Origin: Corynebacterium meridianum
GTDB lineage: Bacteria > Actinomycetota > Actinomycetes > Mycobacteriales > Mycobacteriaceae
DNA: 64,000 nucleotides
Assembly: GCF_016342265.1 (NCBI RefSeq)
Contig: NZ_JAEIOS010000015.1
Span: 248,001 to 312,000 of the forward strand
Direction: 5' to 3'
The notes below the pieces were generated by a model. The model was not told where the DNA came from. It did not search any database and saw only the letters and a list, made by a program, of their open reading frames with translations. Both the position numbers and the translations under genes were made by a program. Below, in pieces: positions 29,068-36,700 of this stretch. The first letter of the stretch is position 1. Each line of letters begins with the position of its first letter.

Positions 29068-29099
29068 GCATAGCCTCATTTGTGCCAAACTATTGGTGC
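29037..29099 (+). promoter_or_regulatory. Promoter with two matching GntR-type operators
   Basis: Promoter TTGACA (29048-29053), 17 bases, TAGCCT (29071-29076); start of RNA near 29083. Two dyads of the same design lie on it: GTATCAA-CCTA-TTGACAC (29037-29054), covering the -35 box, and GTGCCAA-ACTA-TTGGTGC (29082-29099), covering the start point. Their centres are 45 bases apart. They fit autorepression by the YtrA-type GntR protein encoded two genes on. Confidence 0.72.
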
Positions 29100-29119
29100 A
29101 AAACTCGAAGGAGTCCACC

Positions 29120-29989
29120 ATGACACCCGTCCTTCCCCTCGTCGTCATCGTCCTCGGAGGCATCGCCGGCGCTGTCTCGGCGCGCTACATGCGGGGACGA
29201 GGAGTTCCCGACGGAACCTCCACCGCCACCGAATCCCCGGTCGTGGCGCGCTACCGCCGGTGGATCGCGGGCGGTGTGGTGGCCGGATCCGTCACCGTGG
29301 TGCTCGGGGTCCTCCTCTTCACCGGACTCGGAATGGGGCTGGTGCTCGCCCCGGCCGAGTTCGCCGTCGTCGTCCTCACCACCTCGGCGCTGGCGGTGGC
29401 CACCGTCCGACCACGACAGGGCGCACGTCGTCGAGCACCGCTGGCCACCAGAACACTCCGTTCCACCGCCGGGACGGTACACCTGGCCGTGGCGCTCATG
29501 ACGGTCGCGGTCACCGCCGGCGTCCTCGTCGCCGGAATCCTCACCAGTTCCCCCGATGACCTCGGGCGGCCGGGACGGGCCATCACGGTGTTCTGCTCCG
29601 CGGACGACGGACTCCATGTCATCTCATCGACTCCGTGGCCCGGAAGCTGGTACTCGGTACCGCTGCTCATCGTCCTCGCGATCTGCACACTCATCGGGCT
29701 CGGGGCGCTCATTCTCGCGACGAAACGCCCCGTGCTGCCCGATCTGGAGGCCGACGCAGCCTTCCGCAGGCTCGCCGGATACACCGTCACCTGCACGCTC
29801 ACCTTCACCGCGGCGGTCACCGGTGCCCCGATCGCCCTCCGGATGCTCTCCGCGTACCCCGACTGTGCAGGAAGGCCGGCTTTCCTTTGGTTGGTTGCGG
29901 CAGCCGGTGCGTTGCTCGTCTGTTCCGCCCTGTTCGCCGTGGGGCAGATCGGTGTGGCGCTCGCCGGACGAGCTCCGGAAGCCCGGTGA
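29120..29989 (+). CDS. Membrane protein of a GntR-controlled operon
   Basis: 289 residues from the ATG with GAAGGAG six bases upstream. About seven hydrophobic segments: 4-20, 48-68, 75-93, 118-140, 175-200, 215-240 and 262-282. A loop outside holds two cysteines (VFCSAD and, further on, YPDCAG). No family recognised. It is followed after six bases by a YtrA-type GntR regulator, a pairing usually seen with ABC transporters or sensor-type membrane proteins; here no ATPase is present. Regulated by the tandem operators upstream. Confidence 0.75.
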   Translation: MTPVLPLVVIVLGGIAGAVSARYMRGRGVPDGTSTATESPVVARYRRWIAGGVVAGSVTVVLGVLLFTGLGMGLVLAPAEFAVVVLTTSALAVATVRPRQGARRRAPLATRTLRSTAGTVHLAVALMTVAVTAGVLVAGILTSSPDDLGRPGRAITVFCSADDGLHVISSTPWPGSWYSVPLLIVLAICTLIGLGALILATKRPVLPDLEADAAFRRLAGYTVTCTLTFTAAVTGAPIALRMLSAYPDCAGRPAFLWLVAAAGALLVCSALFAVGQIGVALAGRAPEAR

Positions 29990-29995
29990 TCCCGG

Positions 29996-30379
29996 ATGAA
30001 CCAGCAGGGGATAACTGTCCGGGTCGACGATCCGACGCCGGTCTACGCCCAGGTGCACCGGGAGGTTCTCCGGCTCATCGCCGTAGGGGAGCTCACCGAG
30101 GGCGATCGGCTGCCACCGTTGCGCCAACTGGCGCGCGACCTCGGGGTCGCCCCGGGGACTGTCGCACGCGCATACCGGGACCTCGAGGCCGCGGGCACGG
30201 TGATCACCCGCCGCGGCGCGGGTACCCGGATAGCGGTGGGCGCGGTGAAAGGCGATGTCGCCAGGTCCGCCGATCCGCTCGCCGCGGATATCACGGCCCT
30301 GACCGCCCGTGCTGTTGCTGCGGGTATCCCACTGGACGAGGTGCAGCGGCGGATAGCGGAGGCGTGGCCGGCGGGGTGA
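29996..30379 (+). CDS. GntR-family regulator, YtrA subfamily
   Basis: 127 residues. The winged helix of GntR proteins fills the first 75 (PVYAQVHREVLRLIAVGEL, EGDRLPPLRQLARDLGVAPG, TVARAYRDLEAAG). Only about 45 residues follow, the hallmark of the short YtrA branch, whose effector region is two helices. It probably represses its own operon at the two dyads upstream of 29120. Starts six bases after the membrane protein gene. Confidence 0.9.
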   Translation: MNQQGITVRVDDPTPVYAQVHREVLRLIAVGELTEGDRLPPLRQLARDLGVAPGTVARAYRDLEAAGTVITRRGAGTRIAVGAVKGDVARSADPLAADITALTARAVAAGIPLDEVQRRIAEAWPAG

Positions 30380-30390
30380 GTACGGGCCGC

Positions 30391-30396
30391 TAGGAT
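30391..30396 (+). promoter_or_regulatory. -10 box of panC
   Basis: TAGGAT, followed by about 48 bases to the panC ATG, which has its own AAGGAG. It lies just after the GntR stop, so panC need not depend on that operon. Confidence 0.55.
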
Positions 30397-30443
30397 TGAT
30401 GATTGCCAGTCCACTGCAACCGTCAGTTCCAAGGAGAAGCCCC

Positions 30444-31463
30444 ATGGTCGGATACACCCCGGGCGAAACCACCGTGCACACCTCGGTCGCCGAGATCGGC
30501 CGTGTCACCCGGGCGCTGCGCAAGACCTCACGCCCGGTCGTTCTCGTCCCCACCATGGGCGCCCTGCACGAGGGGCACCTGGAACTCGTCCGCGCCGCGA
30601 AGTCACTTCCGAGGGCGGTGGTCGTGGTGTCCATATTCGTCAACCCCCTGCAGTTCGGGGACGGCTCTGACCTGGACACCTACCCGCGGACCCTCGACAG
30701 TGACGTCGAGAAACTGTGCGAACTCGGCGTTGAGCTGGTGTTCGCCCCGTCCGTGCGGGAGATGTACCCCAACGGATTCCGCACAACCGTCTCCGCCGGG
30801 CCGCTGGCCGAAGAGCTGGAGGGGGCATCCCGCCCGGGTCACTTCGATGGTGCGCTGACCGTCTGCCTGAAGTTGTTCAACGTGACCAACTGCTCGGACG
30901 CGGTGTTCGGGGAGAAGGACTACCAGCAGCTCGTTCTCATGCAGCAGCTCGTCACGGACCTCAATCTGCCGGTGCAGCTGCATTCCGTCCCGGTCATCCG
31001 GGAGAACGACGGGCTGGCGATGAGCTCGCGCAACGTGCGGCTGGATGACGGTGCCCGTCAGGCCGCCGTCGCCCTGTCTGCAGCACTGACCCTGGGCGCG
31101 CACTGTGGCGACCGGGGCCGGGACGCGGTGCTCGCCGGGGCCCGCTCCGTCCTGGACGTCGTACCGGAGGTTCAGGTGGACTACCTGGAGCTCCGTGACG
31201 GCAGGCTGGCCCCGCTGCCCGGGGACGTCGGGGAAGGGGAGGCCCGTCTCCTCGTCGCCGCGCAGGTCGGCGGGGTACGCCTCCTGGACAACGCCGGTGT
31301 GATTCTCGGGGACCTGGAGGCCCGGCAGGAGAAGGAGATCGCCCAGGCGGCCCTCCAGGCGGCGGGCCTCGACGCCGAACTCACCGAAGAAGAGATGGCG
31401 GAACTGCGGCGCCTCCGGGAGGAAGTTCGTCGCGTGAGGGAGCAGCGGGGAGCCGATGACTGA
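30444..31463 (+). CDS. panC: Pantoate-beta-alanine ligase
   Basis: 339 residues from the ATG with AAGGAG upstream. It joins pantoate and beta-alanine with ATP to give pantothenate. The nucleotidyl-transfer motif HEGH is at residues 42-45 (VPTMGALHEGH); also EKDYQQLVLMQQL and the MSSRN block. The family is normally about 280 residues; here about 50 extra C-terminal residues form a Glu/Arg-rich helix (ELTEEEMAELRRLREEVRRV) that could be a coiled coil. panB and panD are not nearby. Confidence 0.96.
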   Translation: MVGYTPGETTVHTSVAEIGRVTRALRKTSRPVVLVPTMGALHEGHLELVRAAKSLPRAVVVVSIFVNPLQFGDGSDLDTYPRTLDSDVEKLCELGVELVFAPSVREMYPNGFRTTVSAGPLAEELEGASRPGHFDGALTVCLKLFNVTNCSDAVFGEKDYQQLVLMQQLVTDLNLPVQLHSVPVIRENDGLAMSSRNVRLDDGARQAAVALSAALTLGAHCGDRGRDAVLAGARSVLDVVPEVQVDYLELRDGRLAPLPGDVGEGEARLLVAAQVGGVRLLDNAGVILGDLEARQEKEIAQAALQAAGLDAELTEEEMAELRRLREEVRRVREQRGADD

Positions 31464-31605
31464 TCGGGCGGGAATCCCCGGCCCCTCGGCGGGGCCGGTG
31501 GTTCTCTCCGGAGGCACCGCCGATACGGATCAGACACCGATACCTGCCCACCACCCGTGGCGGGAGGCCGGATGATCGCGGCCGCGGTACCTGTCCGTGT
31601 GCTTC

Positions 31606-31642
31606 GTCGTCCCCGACAGTCCACGGCGCTGTCGGGGACGAC
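31606..31642. terminator. 14-bp hairpin
   Basis: GTCGTCCCCGACAG paired with CTGTCGGGGACGAC over a 9-nt loop. It is 140 bases after panC and has no T run on either side, so it may be a terminator or a remnant. Confidence 0.45.
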
Positions 31643-31891
31643 CGTATGCGGCCCGTGCAGGCGAGCCGCCATTCAATGATGTGCTTAGTCCGCACGGGCG
31701 CGACCGCCGGCCTCCATCGGGGTGTCCACGGCGAAAGCGGGCCACGTCACAGGAGGCGGAAAGCCGCGAATCGGCACACCACTGTTGCGGTGCGGGCGCG
31801 ATGAGGAACAATCGCGCCTGCACCGTGATGTCGGTGGGGCATGCGGACCGAGAGTGAATGAACCCACACCCTCGTTTCCAACCGGAGCAGA

Positions 31892-31911
31892 ATACCCCCG
31901 TAATGGGGTAT
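31892..31911. promoter_or_regulatory. CsoR-like dyad
   Basis: ATACCCC-CGTAAT-GGGGTAT, perfect 7-bp arms. CsoR/RcnR-type metal repressors bind G-tract dyads with ATAC/GTAT ends. No metal gene is next to it; porH starts 335 bases downstream. Confidence 0.4.
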
Positions 31912-32140
31912 CCGGAAAAATATTACCGTTCCCCGAGGCGCAGTCCGCGCTTCATCGTGATCCATCCGGTTATCGTTACCCCGCGCGTATCACCTCACAG
32001 TCATTTGAGGGCAATTTCCGACCCTGAACAGTGACGGCCTGAAAAAATGGCTGGTCAGCATGTTGTCGACCTACGAATGTGGACGCGGAGCGGCTGCACT
32101 GTCAGAGCGTCACGGGTCCGGCCGTCTGCACCGAAATGGG

Positions 32141-32169
32141 TTGACGGGAGCCGGTGACGTGCTTAGATT
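32141..32169 (+). promoter_or_regulatory. Promoter of porH-porA
   Basis: TTGACG (32141-32146), 17 bases, TAGATT (32164-32169). RNA would start near 32176 and carry a leader of about 70 bases with AAGGAG before the porH ATG. Close to consensus, as expected for abundant porins. Confidence 0.7.
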
Positions 32170-32246
32170 GTGTTGTGGCGTCCCTGAGGGCGTCAGCAAC
32201 TGGAAACTTAAACCAGCTCCAGGCTGGTCCTCTCAAGGAGAACAAC

Positions 32247-32417
32247 ATGGATTTCACTGTCATCAAGGAGCAGCTCGGCGATTTCGGTACCTTCGTCGAC
32301 GCGATGGGCAAGCTCGTCAAGAACTTCCCGTCCGTCGTCGACAACCTGCACCTCCTCTTCAAGGGTGATGTCACCGAGTCGCTGTCCTCCAGCCTCAACG
32401 GCATCAGCAGCAAGTAA
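32247..32417 (+). CDS. porH: Cell-wall channel subunit, PorH type
   Basis: 56 residues, no signal peptide, amphipathic helix (DFTVIKEQLGDFGTFVDAMG) and a Ser-rich end (SSSLNGISSK). In C. glutamicum PorH (57 residues) and PorA (45) are encoded side by side near groEL2 and ppk2 and form the main cation channel of the mycomembrane together; both are modified by mycolate on serine. Size, helix pattern, tandem arrangement and neighbours all fit. The C-terminal serines are candidates for the mycolate. Good AAGGAG 7 bases upstream. Confidence 0.78.
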   Translation: MDFTVIKEQLGDFGTFVDAMGKLVKNFPSVVDNLHLLFKGDVTESLSSSLNGISSK

Positions 32418-32426
32418 TTTTCTCTC

Positions 32427-32447
32427 GACCCCGGGTTTTCCGGGGTC
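32427..32447 (+). terminator. Hairpin between porH and porA
   Basis: GACCCCGG and CCGGGGTC, 8 bp, loop GTTTT. It sits 10 bases after porH and may end part of the transcripts or protect the porH message. Confidence 0.55.
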
Positions 32448-32477
32448 ACCACACTTCTCTTTGCTAGGAGCAAAAAC

Positions 32478-32606
32478 ATGGATTTCTCCACCACCCTGAC
32501 CAGCTTCTCCACCGGCGACGGCATCCTCGTCCAGATCTCCAACTTCCTGGAGCCCTTCGGCCAGGTCGCCTCCGCCATCAAGTCCATGCTGGGCCTGATC
32601 AAGTAA
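32478..32606 (+). CDS. porA: Cell-wall channel subunit, PorA type
   Basis: 42 residues: MDFSTTLTSFSTGDGILVQI, then a second amphipathic stretch ending KSMLGLIK. It has no signal peptide. The RBS CTAGGAG is 8 bases before the ATG. It follows porH by 60 bases and, like it, begins Met-Asp-Phe. By size, position and the ending in a hydrophobic LGLI stretch it is the PorA partner. Very short, so the call rests mainly on context with ppk2 following. Confidence 0.72.
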   Translation: MDFSTTLTSFSTGDGILVQISNFLEPFGQVASAIKSMLGLIK

Positions 32607-32614
32607 TGAACCCC

Positions 32615-32701
32615 CGCCCCTAGGGGCGATCTTCCCCTTGGCTTCACGCCACGGGGTGATTCCGGGGAACCCGGTTCCGTGCGCTGCACGGGGCCGGGTT
32701 C
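32615..32701 (+). terminator. Double hairpin after porA
   Basis: First a palindrome CGCCCCTAGGGGCG (32615-32628), then a long hairpin at 32667-32701: GAACCCGG..CCGTGC / GCACGG..CCGGGTTC with TT and GG as inner bulge and a 3-nt loop, followed by TCTCCGTCTGT. The second is the likely terminator. Confidence 0.7.
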
Positions 32702-32836
32702 TCCGTCTGTCCGGACATCCTCGGATACTCCGATCCGTGTCGGATCCGGCGTGGTTTCCCACCCGCGATCCCCCCCGTCGGCGTGGTCCGACCCGAATAG
32801 CGAGCGCACCCCCTGGGACGGCGTTAAACTGGCCTC

Positions 32837-33736
32837 ATGGCTGAAACTTCCGAGCAGGACCTTCCCGTCGTCGACCTGGCTGCCACAGAGGGGTACATCG
32901 TCGATGATTCCGACGATGACGACCCGGTTCTCATCCAGCCGAACGGAGCCCCCGTGGAGACATGGCGGGAGAACTATCCGTACGACGAGCGGATGTCCCG
33001 CCACGAGTACGAGCACATCAAGCGGGCCCTCCAGATCGAGCTGTTGAAGTGGCAGAACTGGACGAAGGACACCGGCCAGCGGCACATCATCCTCTTCGAG
33101 GGGCGCGACGCCGCGGGCAAGGGCGGAACGATCAAACGATTCAACGAGCACCTGAACCCCCGTGGTGCCCGCACCGTCGCCCTCGAGAAGCCGTCTCCCC
33201 GCGAGTCGACCTCCTGGTACTTCCAGCGGTACATCGAGCACTTCCCGTCCGCGGGTGAGATCGTGTTCTTCGACCGCTCCTGGTACAACCGCTCCGGTGT
33301 CGAGCGCGTCATGGGTTTCTGCACCGAGTCCCAGCACGCGGAGTTCCTCCGCGAGGTGCCGATGCTCGAGAACATGATCATGGGTTCCGGGATCTCGCTG
33401 ACCAAGTTCTGGTTCTCGGTCACCCAGAAGGAACAGCGCACCCGTTTCGCCATCCGTCAGGTCGACCCAGTCCGGCAGTGGAAACTCTCGCCGATGGACC
33501 TCGCCTCCCTGGACAAGTGGCCGGACTACACGCGTGCCAAGGAGGAGCAGTTCCGGTACACGGACACCGACGAGTCGCCGTGGATCACCATCAAGTCCAA
33601 CGACAAGAAACGGGCCCGCATCAACGCCATGCGCTACGTGCTGTCCAAGTTCGAGTACACCGGCAAGGATCATGACCTCGTCGGCGAGCCGGACCCGAAG
33701 ATCGTCCTCCGCGGGCGGGACCAGATCGGGGACTGA
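32837..33736 (+). CDS. ppk2: Polyphosphate kinase 2
   Basis: 299 residues of PPK2 class I. It moves phosphate between polyphosphate and nucleoside diphosphates, in corynebacteria often favouring GTP or ATP formation. Walker A FEGRDAAGKGGT near residue 90, lid lysine/arginine block, and Walker B VFFDRSWYNRSG near 150 are intact. TAAACT ends six bases before the ATG, so the message is probably leaderless. It follows porH-porA, as in C. glutamicum, and converges on the large synthetase gene. Confidence 0.95.
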   Translation: MAETSEQDLPVVDLAATEGYIVDDSDDDDPVLIQPNGAPVETWRENYPYDERMSRHEYEHIKRALQIELLKWQNWTKDTGQRHIILFEGRDAAGKGGTIKRFNEHLNPRGARTVALEKPSPRESTSWYFQRYIEHFPSAGEIVFFDRSWYNRSGVERVMGFCTESQHAEFLREVPMLENMIMGSGISLTKFWFSVTQKEQRTRFAIRQVDPVRQWKLSPMDLASLDKWPDYTRAKEEQFRYTDTDESPWITIKSNDKKRARINAMRYVLSKFEYTGKDHDLVGEPDPKIVLRGRDQIGD

Positions 33737-33767
33737 TCCCGGACCGTCACCGCGCCCCCGCCCCGGA

Positions 33768-36700
33768 TCAGCTCCGGGGCTCGACCGGGTTTCCCTGCCA
33801 CGCCGTGTGGCCGGGGACCCGGTCTCCGCGTAGCACGAGGGATGCAGGACCGATGGTGGTCCCCTCCCCGAGGGAGGCCGCGGGAAGGATCACGGAATGC
33901 GGGCCGAGGACCGCGCCGGCACCGAGTTTCACCGTGTCGAGACTCATCACCCGGTCCTGGAACAGGTGCGTCTGCACCACACAGCCCGGTCCGATGGTCG
34001 CCGCGTCGCCGACCTCCACGAGATCCGCTTCGGGCAGCCAGTAGGACTCGATCCAGGTACCCCGGCCGATCCGGGCACCGATCGCCCGGAGGAACCACAC
34101 CAGTGGCTTGGCTCCCTGGTTCGGGTTGAGGAACCAGGGAGCCGCTACCGCCTCGACGAAGGCGTCCTGGAGCTCGTTGAGCCACACGAAACGGGACCAC
34201 AGGGGGTGTTCGCCGGCCCGGATCCTGCCGACGCACAGCCACTTCACCGCCACGGTGATCGCCGCGGCTCCCAGACCGGCGCCCATGAGGACGAGCCCAC
34301 CGCACAGCCAGGCCAGTACCGCACCGGCGACCGGAGAGTCAGGTCGCGTGTACAGCCACTGCAGGGCCAGCAGCGTGCCCGCGACGAGAACACCCGAGGT
34401 CATGGGGGCGAGCAGCCGCATGGTCTCCACGAGCCCGCGGGCACGCTTCAGTCGTGCAGTGGGCTGGTAGGTCCGGGCCTCGCCGCCGGCGTCGACCGTG
34501 ACACGGCGCAGCCGCTCCGGTGGGGAACCGAGCCAGTTCGATCCGGCGCGCGCCTTCTTCGGCGTCTGGGAGAGCACCGCGACGAGTGAGTTCTTCGCCA
34601 GCTTGCGGCCCGCCCCGGCGATCCCGGAGTTACCGAGGAAGCTGCGCTTGCCGATCCTGGTCCTTCCGGCGAGCATCCACCCGCCACCCAGTTCGTAGCC
34701 GCCGACCATCGTGTCGTCGGCGAGGAACGCACCGTCCCGGATCTCCGTGAACGCAGGCACCATGACGGCTGTGGAGATCTCGGTGTCCCTGCCCACGCGA
34801 GCACCGAGCGCGCGCAACCAAGCCGGGGTCAACCGCGAGGCGTAGAGCGGGAACAGATGGGTGCGGGCTGCGTCCATGAGCCTCTCCGTGGCCCACAGCT
34901 GCCAGCCGATCCGGGAACGGACCGGATGAATCCCGGTGGCCAGACGGATCGACATCAGACGCACGCCAACGAGTGTGAGGACCACATTCAGTCCGAAGGC
35001 GATGAGCGCACCGAGCGGCGCGAGGAGAACGCTTGCGGCGACGGTGGTCGTGGTGCTCCCTCCGAGGACTGTCGCGAGCCCGGCGACGACCGCTGCGCCC
35101 GCGCCGACGGACACCACCGGCATGAGACTCAGCGCCAGCGACGTCGCCCCGTAGACGGGCACCCACCACGGACGCCGATCGGGATGCTCCTCCGGGAAGC
35201 GTTTCTTCGCCCGGCCGACCTTCGCCGCGGGCGAACCGGCCCAGCGGGCCCCGGCCTTGACCTTCTTGTCCCCGGTCACACAGGATCCGGCTTCGACGTG
35301 TGCACCGGAACCGATGACGGCCCCGGGCAGCAGGGTCGAACGCGCGCCGACGCGGGCGTCCGCCTCCACGGTGATCCGACCGACGTGGACCGTGTCGCCG
35401 TCGACCCACATACCCGACAGATCCGTCTCCGGTTCGATGCAGCAGTGGTCGCCGAGGGTGAGCAGCCCCGTGACCGGAGGGAGGGTGTGGAGGTGCACGT
35501 CCCGACCGACGTTCGCGCCCAGCAGGCGGGCGTAGCTGGTTATCCACGTCGCCCCGGCGATGTCCCGGGCGCCGCAGGCATCCTGGATCCGGTCCGCCGT
35601 CCACAGGCGCAGATGTTCCCGGCCACCCCTGGCGTAGTCACCCGGCGCTATGCCGCGGGTGAGCAGTCGTGCGGCGAATGCGCCCATCGGCAGCCTTCCG
35701 ATCGGGGTCACGAAGACGATCAGGAGAAGCAGTACCAGCCACCAGGGAGCGGGCCGCGCCCACCACACTCCGGTCGCGGCCGCGAGGTTGTTCCCCAGGA
35801 TGAGCCAGACCACCCATTGCGCGGCCTGAAGCGTCATCACCGGAACCTGGATCAGGTGCTGGATGAGACGGGTACGGGTGGGTACCGGGCTGGTGGGTTG
35901 CTTTTCCACCTCGTTGGGGCCGGTTCCACGGCGTTCATCGAGGCGGTGCGCGAGAGCACCCAGCCGAGGATGGTCGTAGAGTTCCCGCACGGAGATGGTC
36001 GGGAACCGTTCCCGGATCCGACCGACCAGCGTCGCCGCGGCCAGCGACGTGCCGCCGAGCGCGAAGAAGTCCGTGTCCGGATCGGCGACCGCCGCGCCGA
36101 GCACGTCAACCCACAGCTCCGCGAGCCAGGCCTCGGTCGGGGTCATCGCGGAGGTGTCGGTGACCGCGCCGGGGAGCGGCCACGGGAGTGCGGCCTTGTC
36201 CACCTTGCCAGAGGTCCGTACGGGCAGCTCATCGAGCACGCACAGGCGCGGGACGAGGGCCGCGGGCATGCTCTCCGCGAGTTGGACCGTCGCGGCCTCC
36301 GTGTCGAAGTCCACCGCGTCGTCCTCGCGCGAGAGGTAGGCGACGAGCACCTTGGAATCGGCGCCCGTGGTCTGCACCACGACGGCGGAGGAGCGGACCC
36401 CCGGCAGTGCCGCGACAGCGGCCTCGACCTCACCGAGCTCGATCCTGCGCCCGCCGATCTTGACCTGGTCGTCCACCCGTCCGACGAAGTAGAGTCCGTC
36501 CTCCTCCAGGCGCACGTGGTCGCCTGAGCGGTATGCCCGGGACCAGCCCACGCTGCGCAGTGGGGCGTACTTCTCCCGGTCCTTCTCCGGGTCGAGGTAT
36601 CGGGCGAGGCCGACGCCGCCGATGACGAGTTCACCGACCTCTCCCGAGGAGACCGGAGCACCTTCGGCGTCGACCACGACGAGATCCCAGCCGTCGAGGG

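Larger units (their letters stand above)
31464..32140. other. Gene-free stretch between panC and porH
   Basis: No convincing gene; short open frames exist on both strands but none has a ribosome site or a family pattern. Seen in it: a small GC hairpin after panC (31478-31498, CCGGCCCC/GGGGCCGG), a perfect 14-bp hairpin at 31606-31642 (GTCGTCCCCGACAG, 9-nt loop), and an ATACCCC-N6-GGGGTAT dyad at 31892-31911. From about 31880 the DNA becomes richer in A+T. Confidence 0.6.

Noticed and set aside
31530..32027. Short frames of 70-100 codons on both strands between panC and porH
   Set aside because: No ribosome site, no coherent hydrophobic or domain pattern, and they cross hairpins.
34857..36527. 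556-codon open frame opposite the Pls-like gene
   Set aside because: Mirror of a strongly supported coding region; no ribosome site or domain.
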